This document shows, one piece after another, positions 8,990-16,850 of a stretch of DNA of 64,000 bases; positions within the stretch are counted from its first letter, which is position 1; each line of letters starts with the position of its first letter. The translations under genes and the position numbers were made by a program. The notes beneath the pieces were generated by a model. It was given only the letters and a program-made list of their open reading frames with translations, had not been told where the DNA came from and did no database searches. The DNA lies in assembly GCA_963558075.1 (NCBI GenBank), contig CAUWFN010000010.1:36282-100281 (forward strand), written 5' to 3'. The stretch is from CALHKP01 sp963558075 (lineage in GTDB: Bacteria > Bacillota > Clostridia > Peptostreptococcales > Anaerovoracaceae).

Positions 8990-9316
8990 TTACTCGTCTT
9001 TCTTTTTCCATTTACTTCTTTCGTAGAAGCGTCCCATTAGAAATGCGATAACGCCTACACCTATACCTGTCTGTACGCAGAAGATTAAGCTTTCAACTTC
9101 TCCTGGAAGCTCTCCTCCAAGGTATGATTCGATAACAGGTGTAAACCATGGTTCGTATTCAGCCCCCTGAATTTCTGCAACCATCTGGCTGCCGGCATCG
9201 TCAGATCCGCCAAATTCAGCATTACTCTTTAAAACAAACAAAGGAATTACCGCAATTAAAACACATAGCACTAAAAGTGTTATTACTAACTTTTTGTTAC
9301 CTTTTTTCTTTTCCAT
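8990..9316 (-). CDS. cbiN: Cobalt transport protein CbiN
   Basis: Small auxiliary membrane subunit that helps load cobalt into CbiM. It has 108 residues: a first membrane segment at about 9-27, a short extracytoplasmic part with the conserved FGGSDDAGSQMV segment, the YEPWFTPV motif, and a second membrane segment near residues 75-95. Length and topology fit CbiN exactly. Its ATG touches the cbiM stop codon (TAA-ATG), and the GGAGGA ribosome site lies inside the end of cbiM. Confidence 0.94.
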   Translation of the reverse strand: MEKKKGNKKLVITLLVLCVLIAVIPLFVLKSNAEFGGSDDAGSQMVAEIQGAEYEPWFTPVIESYLGGELPGEVESLIFCVQTGIGVGVIAFLMGRFYERSKWKKKDE

Positions 9317-10066
9317 TTATTTGTCCTCCTTTAAAAAACCGATTGAACGAAGCTCAGGTTTAGCATATGTTTCCAGTCCGATGATGATTACTACAGTCAG
9401 AAGACCTTCAACAATTGCAAGAGGCAGCTGAGTTGGAGCAAATACTCCTAAGAATTTAACAGCTGATGCCATTACACCGCCAACTTCTGAAGGATAAGCA
9501 ATAGCAAGCTGAAGTGATGTTACACAGTAAGTGAACAGATCACCTAGTGCTGCTGCAAGGAAAATAGAAACTTTTCTATTTACATTTAGTTTCTGGCAAA
9601 GCTTGTAGATTCCAAATGATACAAGTGGACCTGCAATTGCCATTGAGAATGTATTTGCACCAAGACTTGTCAGTCCGCCGTGAGCAAGTAGGATAGCCTG
9701 GAATAACAGTACGATGATTCCAAGTACACTTACTGCAGCAGGTCCGAACAGAATAGCTCCAAGACCTGTACCTGTCATATGTGAGCAGCTTCCTGACAGT
9801 GATGGAATTTTCAGTGATGAGATAACGAAAATAAATGCTCCTGCCATTGCAAGGATTGTGAATGACTTTCTGTCATTGTTAATTGTCTTTTTGATAGACA
9901 TAATTCCCCAAACAAGGAAAGGAAGACAAAGAACTCCCCAGATTGCACAATGTGCTCCAGGAAGATAACCTTCCATAATATGCATTGCGCTAGCTGATGG
10001 TACTACACCAAAAGCAAGTGCAAAGACTGCTGTCATAGATAAAATTAATCTTTCTTTTTTAGTCAT
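9317..10066 (-). CDS. cbiM: Cobalt ECF transporter S component CbiM
   Basis: Substrate-capture membrane subunit for Co2+. The N-terminus is a signal peptide (about residues 1-27, ending ASA). Predicted cleavage would leave Met-His-Ile-Met-Glu-Gly, and in the CbiM/NikM family this free Met1-His2 N-terminus supplies metal ligands. Further conserved features are the PGAHCAIWG segment, a second His in SCSHMTGTGLG, and about six or seven membrane helices over 249 residues. It is the first gene of the cbiMNQO operon. The promoter, riboswitch and terminator in the 470 bp upstream should repress it when cobalamin is plentiful, so the cell imports cobalt for its own corrinoid synthesis or remodelling. 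Confidence 0.95.
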   Translation of the reverse strand: MTKKERLILSMTAVFALAFGVVPSASAMHIMEGYLPGAHCAIWGVLCLPFLVWGIMSIKKTINNDRKSFTILAMAGAFIFVISSLKIPSLSGSCSHMTGTGLGAILFGPAAVSVLGIIVLLFQAILLAHGGLTSLGANTFSMAIAGPLVSFGIYKLCQKLNVNRKVSIFLAAALGDLFTYCVTSLQLAIAYPSEVGGVMASAVKFLGVFAPTQLPLAIVEGLLTVVIIIGLETYAKPELRSIGFLKEDK

Positions 10067-10115
10067 ATTGACTCCTTTCTTATAACTCCTAGTCGCTAAA
10101 TCAATAAAAGTGCAA

Positions 10116-10144
10116 TAAAAAAACTGTCTCTGTGACAGGCAGTA
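10116..10144 (-). terminator. Riboswitch-linked intrinsic terminator before cbiM
   Basis: On the minus strand a CTGTC/GACAG hairpin with a five-nucleotide loop is followed by seven T residues, 50 bp before the cbiM start and downstream of the cobalamin aptamer. This is the expected expression platform for transcription attenuation. The antiterminator pairing was not worked out. Confidence 0.75.
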
Positions 10145-10239
10145 TCATTCACTTTGCTATTTACGTCATATTCACAAGTATCTAAAATAAAAAATTTACG
10201 GACACAAAAAATATGCGCTCTGATTCAGCATCAAGCGTA

Positions 10240-10432
10240 TGTACACCGGTCATCGTTCGTAACCCCGTGTATATCGGCTAATGATGGCAGTTCTTCTGGC
10301 TCAGAAATCAAGCATCGCTTCTGTCTTCCCGCTTTCGCAGTGACAAATTAGAAGCGACTATTCTTTACAGCGGCGCGACCGCACAGGACTTTAACCTGTT
10401 TCCCTATTAACGCCTTACAGGCGACCCTCATT
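10240..10432 (-). ncRNA. Cobalamin riboswitch
   Basis: The minus strand carries the conserved cobalamin aptamer core: GGGAA, then AAAGTCC, then GCCGCTGTAA near 10356-10364, and the B12 box AGCCAGAAGAACTGCC at about 10286-10301. Its own sigma-A promoter lies just upstream (10449-10477) and an intrinsic terminator downstream. The target is cbiMNQO, a standard cobalt-uptake regulon. Exact 5' and 3' limits are approximate. Confidence 0.93.
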
Positions 10433-10448
10433 TTCTATTTACCATAAT

Positions 10449-10477
10449 ATTATATGGGTTTGTTATAGTATTGTCAA
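10449..10477 (-). promoter_or_regulatory. Sigma-A promoter of the cbiMNQO riboswitch leader
   Basis: Minus-strand TTGACA (10472-10477) and TATAAT (10449-10454) are both perfect consensus with 17 bp between them. It lies between the terminator of the upstream DUF71 gene and the cobalamin aptamer, so the cobalt operon is transcribed independently. Confidence 0.85.
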
Positions 10478-10520
10478 TAAAAAAAGTCCCTGCACGAGGC
10501 CTTGGCATCCTGCAGAGACA
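10478..10520 (-). terminator. Intrinsic terminator after the DUF71 gene
   Basis: Minus strand: the arms GTCTCTGCA and TGCAGGGAC (one G-U pair) form a 9-bp stem with a long loop, followed by seven T residues, about 20 bp past the stop codon at 10539. Confidence 0.8.
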
Positions 10521-10538
10521 ACATTTCTATAGCTTTTT

Positions 10539-11189
10539 CTATTTTACAATCGCCTTTAGTCTAGCATAATTTCCTCTATATTCCTTTTCGAAGGAAGCCT
10601 CGAGAGGATGTCTAAATAAAGGCCCATCTACAACAAGGGAGTGGTATTCTCCATTTTCGCCGCAGACGTCGATATTTTCGCATCTAAGCTCTTCTATTAG
10701 CTCATTATCTAGAACTCTTCCGAGATATTTCTCGTCCATTTTATCCATATTAACTGTTGTAATTACAGTCTTAAACCCGCTTTCTACAAAGTCACGAACT
10801 ACATCTTCTCTATTTCTTTTCCACAGAGGGAAAATAGCCTCAAGACCTGTATTTTCACATCTATCCATTCCCCATTTCAGGTGATTTTCTATATCGATAT
10901 CACCGAAAACACAAAGCTCAGCTCCTTTCTTTTTCTCCTCAGCAAGAGTTTTTTCGAATGCAGCCTCATAGTCAGAGCCATCAGTTTCTATAAGATGAAC
11001 AGGAATTCCAAGGGCCTCTTCTAGCCCCCTTATAACATTCTCGTCAACACCATGAAACCAAGCTTTCTCATCCTTCGGATTATATGTAATTACAAGGCTC
11101 TGCACATCGTAACCTGCTTCAATAGCTTTATAAACAGCAAAAGTACTATCCTTTCCTGTGCTGTATGAGCCTACAAACCTTTTCCCCAT
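10539..11189 (-). CDS. DUF71/COG2102 ATP-pyrophosphatase (diphthine--ammonia ligase-like)
   Basis: The 216-residue protein has the PP-loop SYSTGKDST near the N-terminus, and further family motifs such as YNPKDEKAWFHGV, CVFGDIDIENH, and the C-terminal GENGEYHS and VVDGPLF. Automated annotation would name it diphthine--ammonia ligase. Bacteria do not make diphthamide, however, and comparative genomics of DUF71 has proposed a bacterial subgroup acting in B12 salvage. It sits directly upstream of the cobalamin-riboswitch/cbiMNQO operon, which fits that second reading. It has its own terminator, so it is a separate transcription unit. Family assignment is firm; the substrate is not known. Confidence 0.85.
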   Translation of the reverse strand: MGKRFVGSYSTGKDSTFAVYKAIEAGYDVQSLVITYNPKDEKAWFHGVDENVIRGLEEALGIPVHLIETDGSDYEAAFEKTLAEEKKKGAELCVFGDIDIENHLKWGMDRCENTGLEAIFPLWKRNREDVVRDFVESGFKTVITTVNMDKMDEKYLGRVLDNELIEELRCENIDVCGENGEYHSLVVDGPLFRHPLEASFEKEYRGNYARLKAIVK

Positions 11190-11251
11190 ATGTTTCCCCC
11201 AGTCTCATCTAATATTTATGTAATAATTGTAGTTGTCATCCAAATCTGAAC

Positions 11252-12892
11252 CTATAGATCCTGATGAGCATATACGATTGCTTTTTCCGCGCTGTCAAAT
11301 ACGTTTTCTTTTCCTATCATATCGATTACACCGCCGCGCTCAAGGTCCTTCAACACTTTTGGCTGTACACTTGTAAGTATAACCTGAGTATTCGATTCAC
11401 CAAGCTGAGTTATAAGGTCAATCATTCCCTGAACTCCTGATAGGTCGATAACAGGAACACCTCTCATCGAAAGGATCAAAACGTCAGTCTGCGTATATCT
11501 CATTAGCTGCTGCTCTAACTTATCAACAACAGCAAAGAAGAGTGTACCTGTAAGATATGCAACTCTTACTTTATCAGAAACCTCAGGAAGCTTCATTCCT
11601 AGGCTGTCAAGCTTATCATTATCTACCTCTGCAATATTAATATCAAAGTCTGTAAGCTTTGCTACAAGTAGAATTGATGAGAATGCAACGCCTAGAATAA
11701 TCGCCTGAGTAAGGTCTAACACAACTGTAGCTGCCATAGTCAGGAAGAACTTTGCCATACCTGATTTAAAGCCCTTTCCAAATATGAATCTTATGCTTTC
11801 CCAGTCATTCATTCTAACAGCCGTAACAATCAGAACGCCCGCAAGTGCTGACAGTGGAATTACTGACATAATCGGTGCTAGTACAAACATCGAAAGCAGA
11901 AGTATTACAGAGTGAAATACACTTGCAAGTCTTGTAACTCCGCCTGCTTTGATTACTACGCTTGTTCTTGCAATAGCAGCAGTCGCAGGAACGCCTCCCA
12001 TGAACGGAATCACGATATTTCCTATCCCCTGAGCTACAAGCTCAAGATCGCCATCAAAACCTTCCTTCTTTAGCTTGCTTGCAGATGCTCCGCAGAGAAG
12101 ACTTTCTATCATCGCAAGAGCAGCAATAGAAAGCGCCGGCATAAAGAAATCTCCAAACTGATCCCACGGAATATTAGTAAGGGAAAGTCTCTCATCAAGA
12201 AGGAGCGTCTTTGGTATGCTTCCTACTACTGCAACGTCAAACTTTGCAAAGTAATTAAAAATCAAAACTACAATCAAAGCAAGTAGTGATGATGGAAAAA
12301 CTGCGTTAAGCTTCTTTGGCCATATAAGCATGATAACGATTACCATTAGACCTATTATAACTGACTGAATATCAGGTGAAAATCCATCAGTAAAATATGA
12401 GAAAACCTTTTCTATAGCAAGATCCCCATGAGATGTTACGCCAAAGAAATTATCAAGCTGCCCCAAAGCTATAATTATCGCAATTCCTGATGTAAATCCG
12501 GTAATTACTGATGAAGGAATAAAATTAATTATCCTTCCAAGTTTGAGCACGCCGGCTACAAGTAGTATTATCCCAGCAAAGAAACATGCCACAAGAATTC
12601 CCTGCATGCCGTATTGCGAGGCCAACGTTACAAGGATTGCAGACATTGCTCCCGTAGGACCTGAAATCTGAAAAGAAGCTCCAGATAAAGCTCCAATTAC
12701 AATACCTGCAACGATTGCCGTTACAAGACCTGCTGCAGCTGTAGCGCCAGAGCTGACACCAAAGGCTAGCGCAAGAGGAAGAGCAACTGCCGCAACCGTT
12801 ATACCTGCCATGATATCTTTTGTTAATTTACCTACGTTATAGCCTGTAAACTCTTCTCTAAGATCTCGTTTTAAATTGTTCAATAAGTTCAT
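11252..12892 (-). CDS. SulP-family anion transporter with STAS domain
   Basis: An inner-membrane transporter of the SLC26/SulP family, 546 residues. About 10-14 membrane segments span residues 25-430. They include the N-terminal DIMAGITVAAVALPLALAFG and FQISGPTGAMSAI segments typical of the family, and the GNIVIPFMGGVPATAAIARTSV segment. A C-terminal STAS domain (about 435-546) follows, with the conserved VIDLSGVQGM loop. Substrates in this family include sulfate, bicarbonate and dicarboxylates; nothing here decides between them. A GGAAAG ribosome site precedes the ATG. It lies between tatD and the DUF71 gene, each about 50-60 bp away, without a clear functional link. Confidence 0.92.
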   Translation of the reverse strand: MNLLNNLKRDLREEFTGYNVGKLTKDIMAGITVAAVALPLALAFGVSSGATAAAGLVTAIVAGIVIGALSGASFQISGPTGAMSAILVTLASQYGMQGILVACFFAGIILLVAGVLKLGRIINFIPSSVITGFTSGIAIIIALGQLDNFFGVTSHGDLAIEKVFSYFTDGFSPDIQSVIIGLMVIVIMLIWPKKLNAVFPSSLLALIVVLIFNYFAKFDVAVVGSIPKTLLLDERLSLTNIPWDQFGDFFMPALSIAALAMIESLLCGASASKLKKEGFDGDLELVAQGIGNIVIPFMGGVPATAAIARTSVVIKAGGVTRLASVFHSVILLLSMFVLAPIMSVIPLSALAGVLIVTAVRMNDWESIRFIFGKGFKSGMAKFFLTMAATVVLDLTQAIILGVAFSSILLVAKLTDFDINIAEVDNDKLDSLGMKLPEVSDKVRVAYLTGTLFFAVVDKLEQQLMRYTQTDVLILSMRGVPVIDLSGVQGMIDLITQLGESNTQVILTSVQPKVLKDLERGGVIDMIGKENVFDSAEKAIVYAHQDL

Positions 12893-12943
12893 TAATCTTT
12901 CCTTTCATTAATATTGTTTAATCGCATTTATATTTTGTTTTTC

Positions 12944-13780
12944 CTAATCTCTTATTCCATAAAATCTTTTGGCATTTTTAGTTGTCATCTCTGCAACCTT
13001 GTCAAAATCCACACCCTTTATTTCGGAAACCTTCGCTGCTGTGTACTCAACATATGCCGATTCGTTTTCTTTTCCCCTGAACGGAACCGGCGTTAAGTAC
13101 GGAGCATCTGTCTCAACCATAATATAGTCAAGAGGAATAGTCTCCACAACCTTTACAGTTTTTTTGTTATTTTTGTATGTTATAGGTCCGCATATGCCTA
13201 TAGTTGCCCCAAGCTTTACATACTGAGACGCAAGTTCGCTACTTCCAGAGAAGCAATGAATATAGACTCTTGCATCCTTTACCTCGCTTCCATCTTCTAG
13301 CTTGCGTAAAGGGAAAAAGCTTTTTCTCTCATCAGAGAAAGCTCCTTCTTCTTTTAGGATGTCCATAGTTTCCTGGTCTGCATCTCTTGAATGAATTACG
13401 ATAGGTAACTTCAATTCGTTTGCAAGCTGAATCTGTCTTCTGAACCAGTATCTCTGTGCATCTCTTTCGGAATTATCATAGTGATAATCTAGACCGATTT
13501 CTCCGATTGCCATTACCTTGTCTTTTGCCGCAAGAGAGCGGATAAGTGCAAGTATATCCTCGTCCATCGAATCTGCGTCGTGAGGATGAACGCCAACAGC
13601 TGCATAACACTTGCTGAACTTCTCAGCATTTTTTACTGCTGTATATGACGAAGGAAGGTCAAAGCCTACATCCATAACACCGCAAATCAGATCAGAGTTT
13701 TCTATTTTTTCTCCAAGCTCTATTCTGTGTTCTTCAGAAAAATCATCCTGGTTTAAATGCGTATGTGCATCAAAAAGCAT
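12944..13780 (-). CDS. tatD: TatD-family metal-dependent deoxyribonuclease
   Basis: A TIM-barrel metal hydrolase of the amidohydrolase superfamily; family members act as 3'-5' exonucleases in DNA repair. The start MLFDAHTHLN has a GGAGG site 7 nt upstream; the open frame's 14 extra upstream codons are not supported. Metal-binding motifs are visible: DAHTHL at the N-terminus, IGEIGLDYH, VIHSRDADQET, YIHCFSGSSE and VETDAPYLTP. The YIHCFSGS motif normally follows LHCFSG, and here an insertion of about 20 residues (SDERKSFFPLRKLEDG) precedes it. The protein is 278 residues. It lies downstream of metG, a common pairing in Bacillota. Confidence 0.93.
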   Translation of the reverse strand: MLFDAHTHLNQDDFSEEHRIELGEKIENSDLICGVMDVGFDLPSSYTAVKNAEKFSKCYAAVGVHPHDADSMDEDILALIRSLAAKDKVMAIGEIGLDYHYDNSERDAQRYWFRRQIQLANELKLPIVIHSRDADQETMDILKEEGAFSDERKSFFPLRKLEDGSEVKDARVYIHCFSGSSELASQYVKLGATIGICGPITYKNNKKTVKVVETIPLDYIMVETDAPYLTPVPFRGKENESAYVEYTAAKVSEIKGVDFDKVAEMTTKNAKRFYGIRD

Positions 13781-13851
13781 ATAAAATCCTCCAGTATTCT
13801 TATTAAATTTCACACCGGCCATGTGCTGCCGGATTTTGTCTAAAATATCAT

Positions 13852-13885
13852 AAATAAAGGCCCGGAAAGTATTTAGTCCGAGCCC
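13852..13885 (-). terminator. Terminator after metG
   Basis: Minus strand: GGCTCGGA and TCCGGGCC form an 8-bp stem (one G-U pair) with a ten-base loop, followed by TTTATTT, about 15-50 bp past the metG stop codon. Confidence 0.7.
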
Positions 13886-13901
13886 TTACATATCTGTCAG
13901 T

Positions 13902-15830
13902 TTAGCATACTGAGTTTCCGTTTGGAGCCTCAGTTGTTACAATTTCGAGTCTTTCTCCATTATCAGCAAAGATAATCATGCCTCTGGATTCAAGTCCTCT
14001 GAGTTTTCTTGGTTTAAGGTTTGCCACAACGATGACATTCTTTCCAACCATTTCCTCAGGAGTGAAGTGTTCAGCTACGCCTGAGATAATCTGACGCTTT
14101 TCTGTTCCCATCTGAACCTGGAAAACAAGAAGTCTGTCAGCCTTAGGATGTTTTTCGGCTGAAATAATAGTACCTACTCTAAGATCGATTTTATCAAAGT
14201 CATCAAACTCGATATCTGGTTTCAGTTCTAGAGGAATGTTTTCTTCTGCCTTTTCTTTGCCGGCATTCTGAATTTCCTCAAGTTCTGCAAGTTCCTTTTC
14301 TATATCAAGTCTAGGGAAAATAGCTTCTCCCTTCTTAACCTTTTCCTGATACATCATATCAAATACAAATGCATCTTCCCATACAACATCTGCATACCAA
14401 AGACCCATCTGCTTTCTAATCTTTTCTGATGTAGTGTGCATGAAAGGATGAATTAGAATTGATACGATTCTTAGTGTTTCTGCAAGGTTGTGCAGACATG
14501 TATCAAGATCATCCTTCTTTTCTGGATCCTTTGCTAAAATCCAAGGTGTCTTTTCGTCGATGTATTTGTTTGCTCTTCTGATGACAATCCAGATTTCTTC
14601 AAGAGCCATGTTAAATGCAAATTTATCCATCTGCTCTTCAACCTTAGATGCAGCTCCTGTTGCAATCTTCTTAAGGTCTTTGTCGAATTCGTCTTCACCG
14701 TGAGATTCAGGAACGATTCCACCGTTATATTTTTCGATCATTGATGCAGTTCTAGAAACGAGGTTTCCGAGGTCATTTGCAAGATCGTAGTTCATTCTCT
14801 TGAGCATTACTTCATTTGTGAAAACGCCGTCCTGTCCAAATGTGTATTCTCTAAGTAGGAAGTATTTGAGAGCATCTACTCCGTATCTATCGATAAGCAT
14901 TACAGGGTCTACTACATTTCCCTTTGATTTACTCATCTTTCCGCCTTCTAGCAGTAGCCATCCATGACCTAGAACCTGTGTAGGCAGAGGAGCATCAATT
15001 GACATAAGCATAGCAGGCCAGATAATAGTATGGAATCTTACGATTTCCTTACCTACAAGGTGAACATTTGCAGGCCAATATTTTTCGTAAAGCTCAGGTG
15101 AGTCAGGATATCCTAGAGCAGTGATGTAGTTTGTAAGAGCATCAAGCCATACATAGATTACATGCTTTTCGTCGATAGGAACCTGGATTCCCCAGTCAAA
15201 TGTTGATCTTGAGATGCAAAGATCCTCAAGACCCTGTTTGATGAACGCAACCATTTCGTTTCTTCTGCTGTCAGGCTGCAGGAACTTAGGATTCTTCTCG
15301 AACAGTTCAAGAAGTCTGTCCTGATACTTTGAAAGTCTGAAGAAGTATGCCTCTTCCTTTGCCTTTTCTACAGGTCTTCCGCAGTCAGGGCAACATCCGT
15401 CAACCAGCTGGCTTTCTGTCCAGAATGATTCACATGGAGTGCAGTACATTCCCTCATATTCTGATTTGTATATGTCGCCTTTTTCGTACATTTTGTTGAA
15501 GATTGCCTGTACGCGTTCTACGTGGCGAGGTTCAGTTGTTCTGATGAAATCATCATATGAGATTTCCATTGTCTTCCAAAGTTCTTTGATTCCATCAACA
15601 ACACCATCAACATATTCCTGTGGTGAAACGCCCTTTTCTTCTGCGATTGTCTGGATTTTCTGACCGTGTTCGTCAGTACCTGTCAGAAATCTTACATCGT
15701 ATCCGCTAAGACGCTTGAATCTTGCCATAGCATCGGCCATTACTGTACAGTAAGTATGTCCGATGTGCAGATTAGCACTTGGATAGTAAATTGGTGTCGT
15801 AATGTAATAAGTTCCTTTTTTTTCTGTCAT
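13902..15830 (-). CDS. metG: Methionyl-tRNA synthetase
   Basis: Class I aminoacyl-tRNA synthetase charging tRNA-Met. It shows the HIGH motif (HIGHTYC, about residue 22), a zinc knuckle with Cys pairs CTPC and CPDC around residues 128-148, the GKMSKSKGNVVDP motif near residue 300, and an anticodon-binding helical domain. A C-terminal Trbp111-type tRNA-binding domain (about 540-642, with DLRVGTIISAEKHPKADRLL) follows a short acidic linker. The length of 642 is normal for the dimeric form. The ATG lies behind AGGAAAGACAGGAAA. It is followed by tatD, and preceded by a small membrane protein gene with a 46-bp gap. Confidence 0.97.
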   Translation of the reverse strand: MTEKKGTYYITTPIYYPSANLHIGHTYCTVMADAMARFKRLSGYDVRFLTGTDEHGQKIQTIAEEKGVSPQEYVDGVVDGIKELWKTMEISYDDFIRTTEPRHVERVQAIFNKMYEKGDIYKSEYEGMYCTPCESFWTESQLVDGCCPDCGRPVEKAKEEAYFFRLSKYQDRLLELFEKNPKFLQPDSRRNEMVAFIKQGLEDLCISRSTFDWGIQVPIDEKHVIYVWLDALTNYITALGYPDSPELYEKYWPANVHLVGKEIVRFHTIIWPAMLMSIDAPLPTQVLGHGWLLLEGGKMSKSKGNVVDPVMLIDRYGVDALKYFLLREYTFGQDGVFTNEVMLKRMNYDLANDLGNLVSRTASMIEKYNGGIVPESHGEDEFDKDLKKIATGAASKVEEQMDKFAFNMALEEIWIVIRRANKYIDEKTPWILAKDPEKKDDLDTCLHNLAETLRIVSILIHPFMHTTSEKIRKQMGLWYADVVWEDAFVFDMMYQEKVKKGEAIFPRLDIEKELAELEEIQNAGKEKAEENIPLELKPDIEFDDFDKIDLRVGTIISAEKHPKADRLLVFQVQMGTEKRQIISGVAEHFTPEEMVGKNVIVVANLKPRKLRGLESRGMIIFADNGERLEIVTTEAPNGNSVC

Positions 15831-15876
15831 TTTCCTGTCTTTCCTTTCATCCCGGGCCGAATGAGGCCGCAGGTTT

Positions 15877-16107
15877 TTAGTTTTCGAGTTCTTCTTCCGC
15901 CCATTCGTCGTTTGACCATTCTTCTTCAGGCCAGTCTTCGTTTACAAAAATTTTCTTCATGATTCGGTCCATGCCTGCAACAAGTGTTACGCCGGCAACA
16001 AATCCGACTCCGAGAATAGTAAGTCCGACTTTAGCGGCTGCACCGAGGTTGTTATTTTTGCTTTCGCTCTTGTCAGTCTTTTTTTCTATCATTTTTGCAT
16101 TTCCCAT
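15877..16107 (-). CDS. Small single-pass membrane protein with acidic Trp-rich tail
   Basis: This 76-residue protein was not recognised. It has a lysine-rich N-terminus (residues 1-20), one hydrophobic segment (about 23-46, GAAAKVGLTILGVGFVAGVT) and a short basic stretch (MKKIF). The C-terminal tail of about 22 residues carries three W residues within Glu/Asp runs (DWPEEEW, NDEWAEEEL). AGGAGG lies 9 nt before the ATG, so translation is well supported. It sits between metG and the cytidylate-kinase-like gene on the same strand. The alternating E-E-W pattern resembles repeats in small cell-surface or regulatory membrane proteins, but no function is assigned. Confidence 0.75.
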   Translation of the reverse strand: MGNAKMIEKKTDKSESKNNNLGAAAKVGLTILGVGFVAGVTLVAGMDRIMKKIFVNEDWPEEEWSNDEWAEEELEN

Positions 16108-16138
16108 ATTCGAATCCTCCTTCTGTAAACCGGGGCTT

Positions 16139-16753
16139 TTATCTGTAAGTTCTAGTGTTCATATATGTGACAATCAGCTCTGCAGCCTGCTCTTCTGTGA
16201 TATAGCTGCTGTTAATAGCGAGATTGTAGTTTGAATACTGTCCCCACTTCTGTGATGTATGATAATTGTAGTAGTTAGCTCTGGCTTTATCATAATCTTT
16301 GATTAGATTTTCCACCTTATCAGGGTCATCGCCATAAACTTCTACGCATCTTTTGATTCTGTCTTCAACTTCAGCGTGGATGAATACATTTGTAACACCC
16401 GGCATGTCTTTGAGAACATAGTCAGCGCAGCGGCCGATAATTGCACCCTCGTTAGTCTCTCCAATCTGTCTTATGATATCAAACTGAGTTATAAACAGTT
16501 TCTCGTTCATCGAGATTGGTTCTGCTGTAAGACCGTCTCCAAAAGTCATCGCCGATGCAAAGCTATAAGAGAAGCTGCTCTTTGCTCGAAGCTCTGCTGT
16601 CTCTACAATTTCTCTCGAAAGTCCGCTCTTTTCGACTGCCATGTCGATGATTTCTTTATCATAAAAAGGAAGTCCCAGTTTCTCTGCTACGAGCTTTCCG
16701 ATGATTCTTCCGCCACTTCCGTACTCTCTGCTTATTGTTACTAATCGCCTCAT
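16139..16753 (-). CDS. Cytidylate kinase-like family protein
   Basis: A P-loop kinase-like protein of about 204 residues. The N-terminus ITISREYGSGG-type motif (here VTISREYGSGGRIIG) is the family's variant P-loop. Other conserved pieces are PFYDKEII, GRCADYVLKD and VFIHAEVEDRI. The family resembles CMP kinase, but true cmk has a different loop (GPAGAGKST), so the substrate is uncertain. Start MRRLVTIS is chosen because GAGAGGTG sits 8 nt upstream; an ATG-like start three codons earlier is less likely. A sigma-A promoter (16786-16814) precedes it. The next gene encodes the Trp-rich small membrane protein, 32 bp away. Confidence 0.82.
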   Translation of the reverse strand: MRRLVTISREYGSGGRIIGKLVAEKLGLPFYDKEIIDMAVEKSGLSREIVETAELRAKSSFSYSFASAMTFGDGLTAEPISMNEKLFITQFDIIRQIGETNEGAIIGRCADYVLKDMPGVTNVFIHAEVEDRIKRCVEVYGDDPDKVENLIKDYDKARANYYNYHTSQKWGQYSNYNLAINSSYITEEQAAELIVTYMNTRTYR

Positions 16754-16785
16754 ATAAAACACCTCTCTTCATGTTATATATAATC

Positions 16786-16814
16786 ATTATATACCAAAAC
16801 AGCATCAAAGTGAA
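16786..16814 (-). promoter_or_regulatory. Sigma-A promoter for the cytidylate-kinase-like gene
   Basis: Minus-strand TTCACT (16809-16814), 17 bp, then TATAAT (16786-16791). The predicted start gives a leader of about 25-30 nt before the ATG at 16753. Confidence 0.6.
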
Positions 16815-16850
16815 CAGAAAAAACTTGAATACATCTAATCAGAGGATGCC

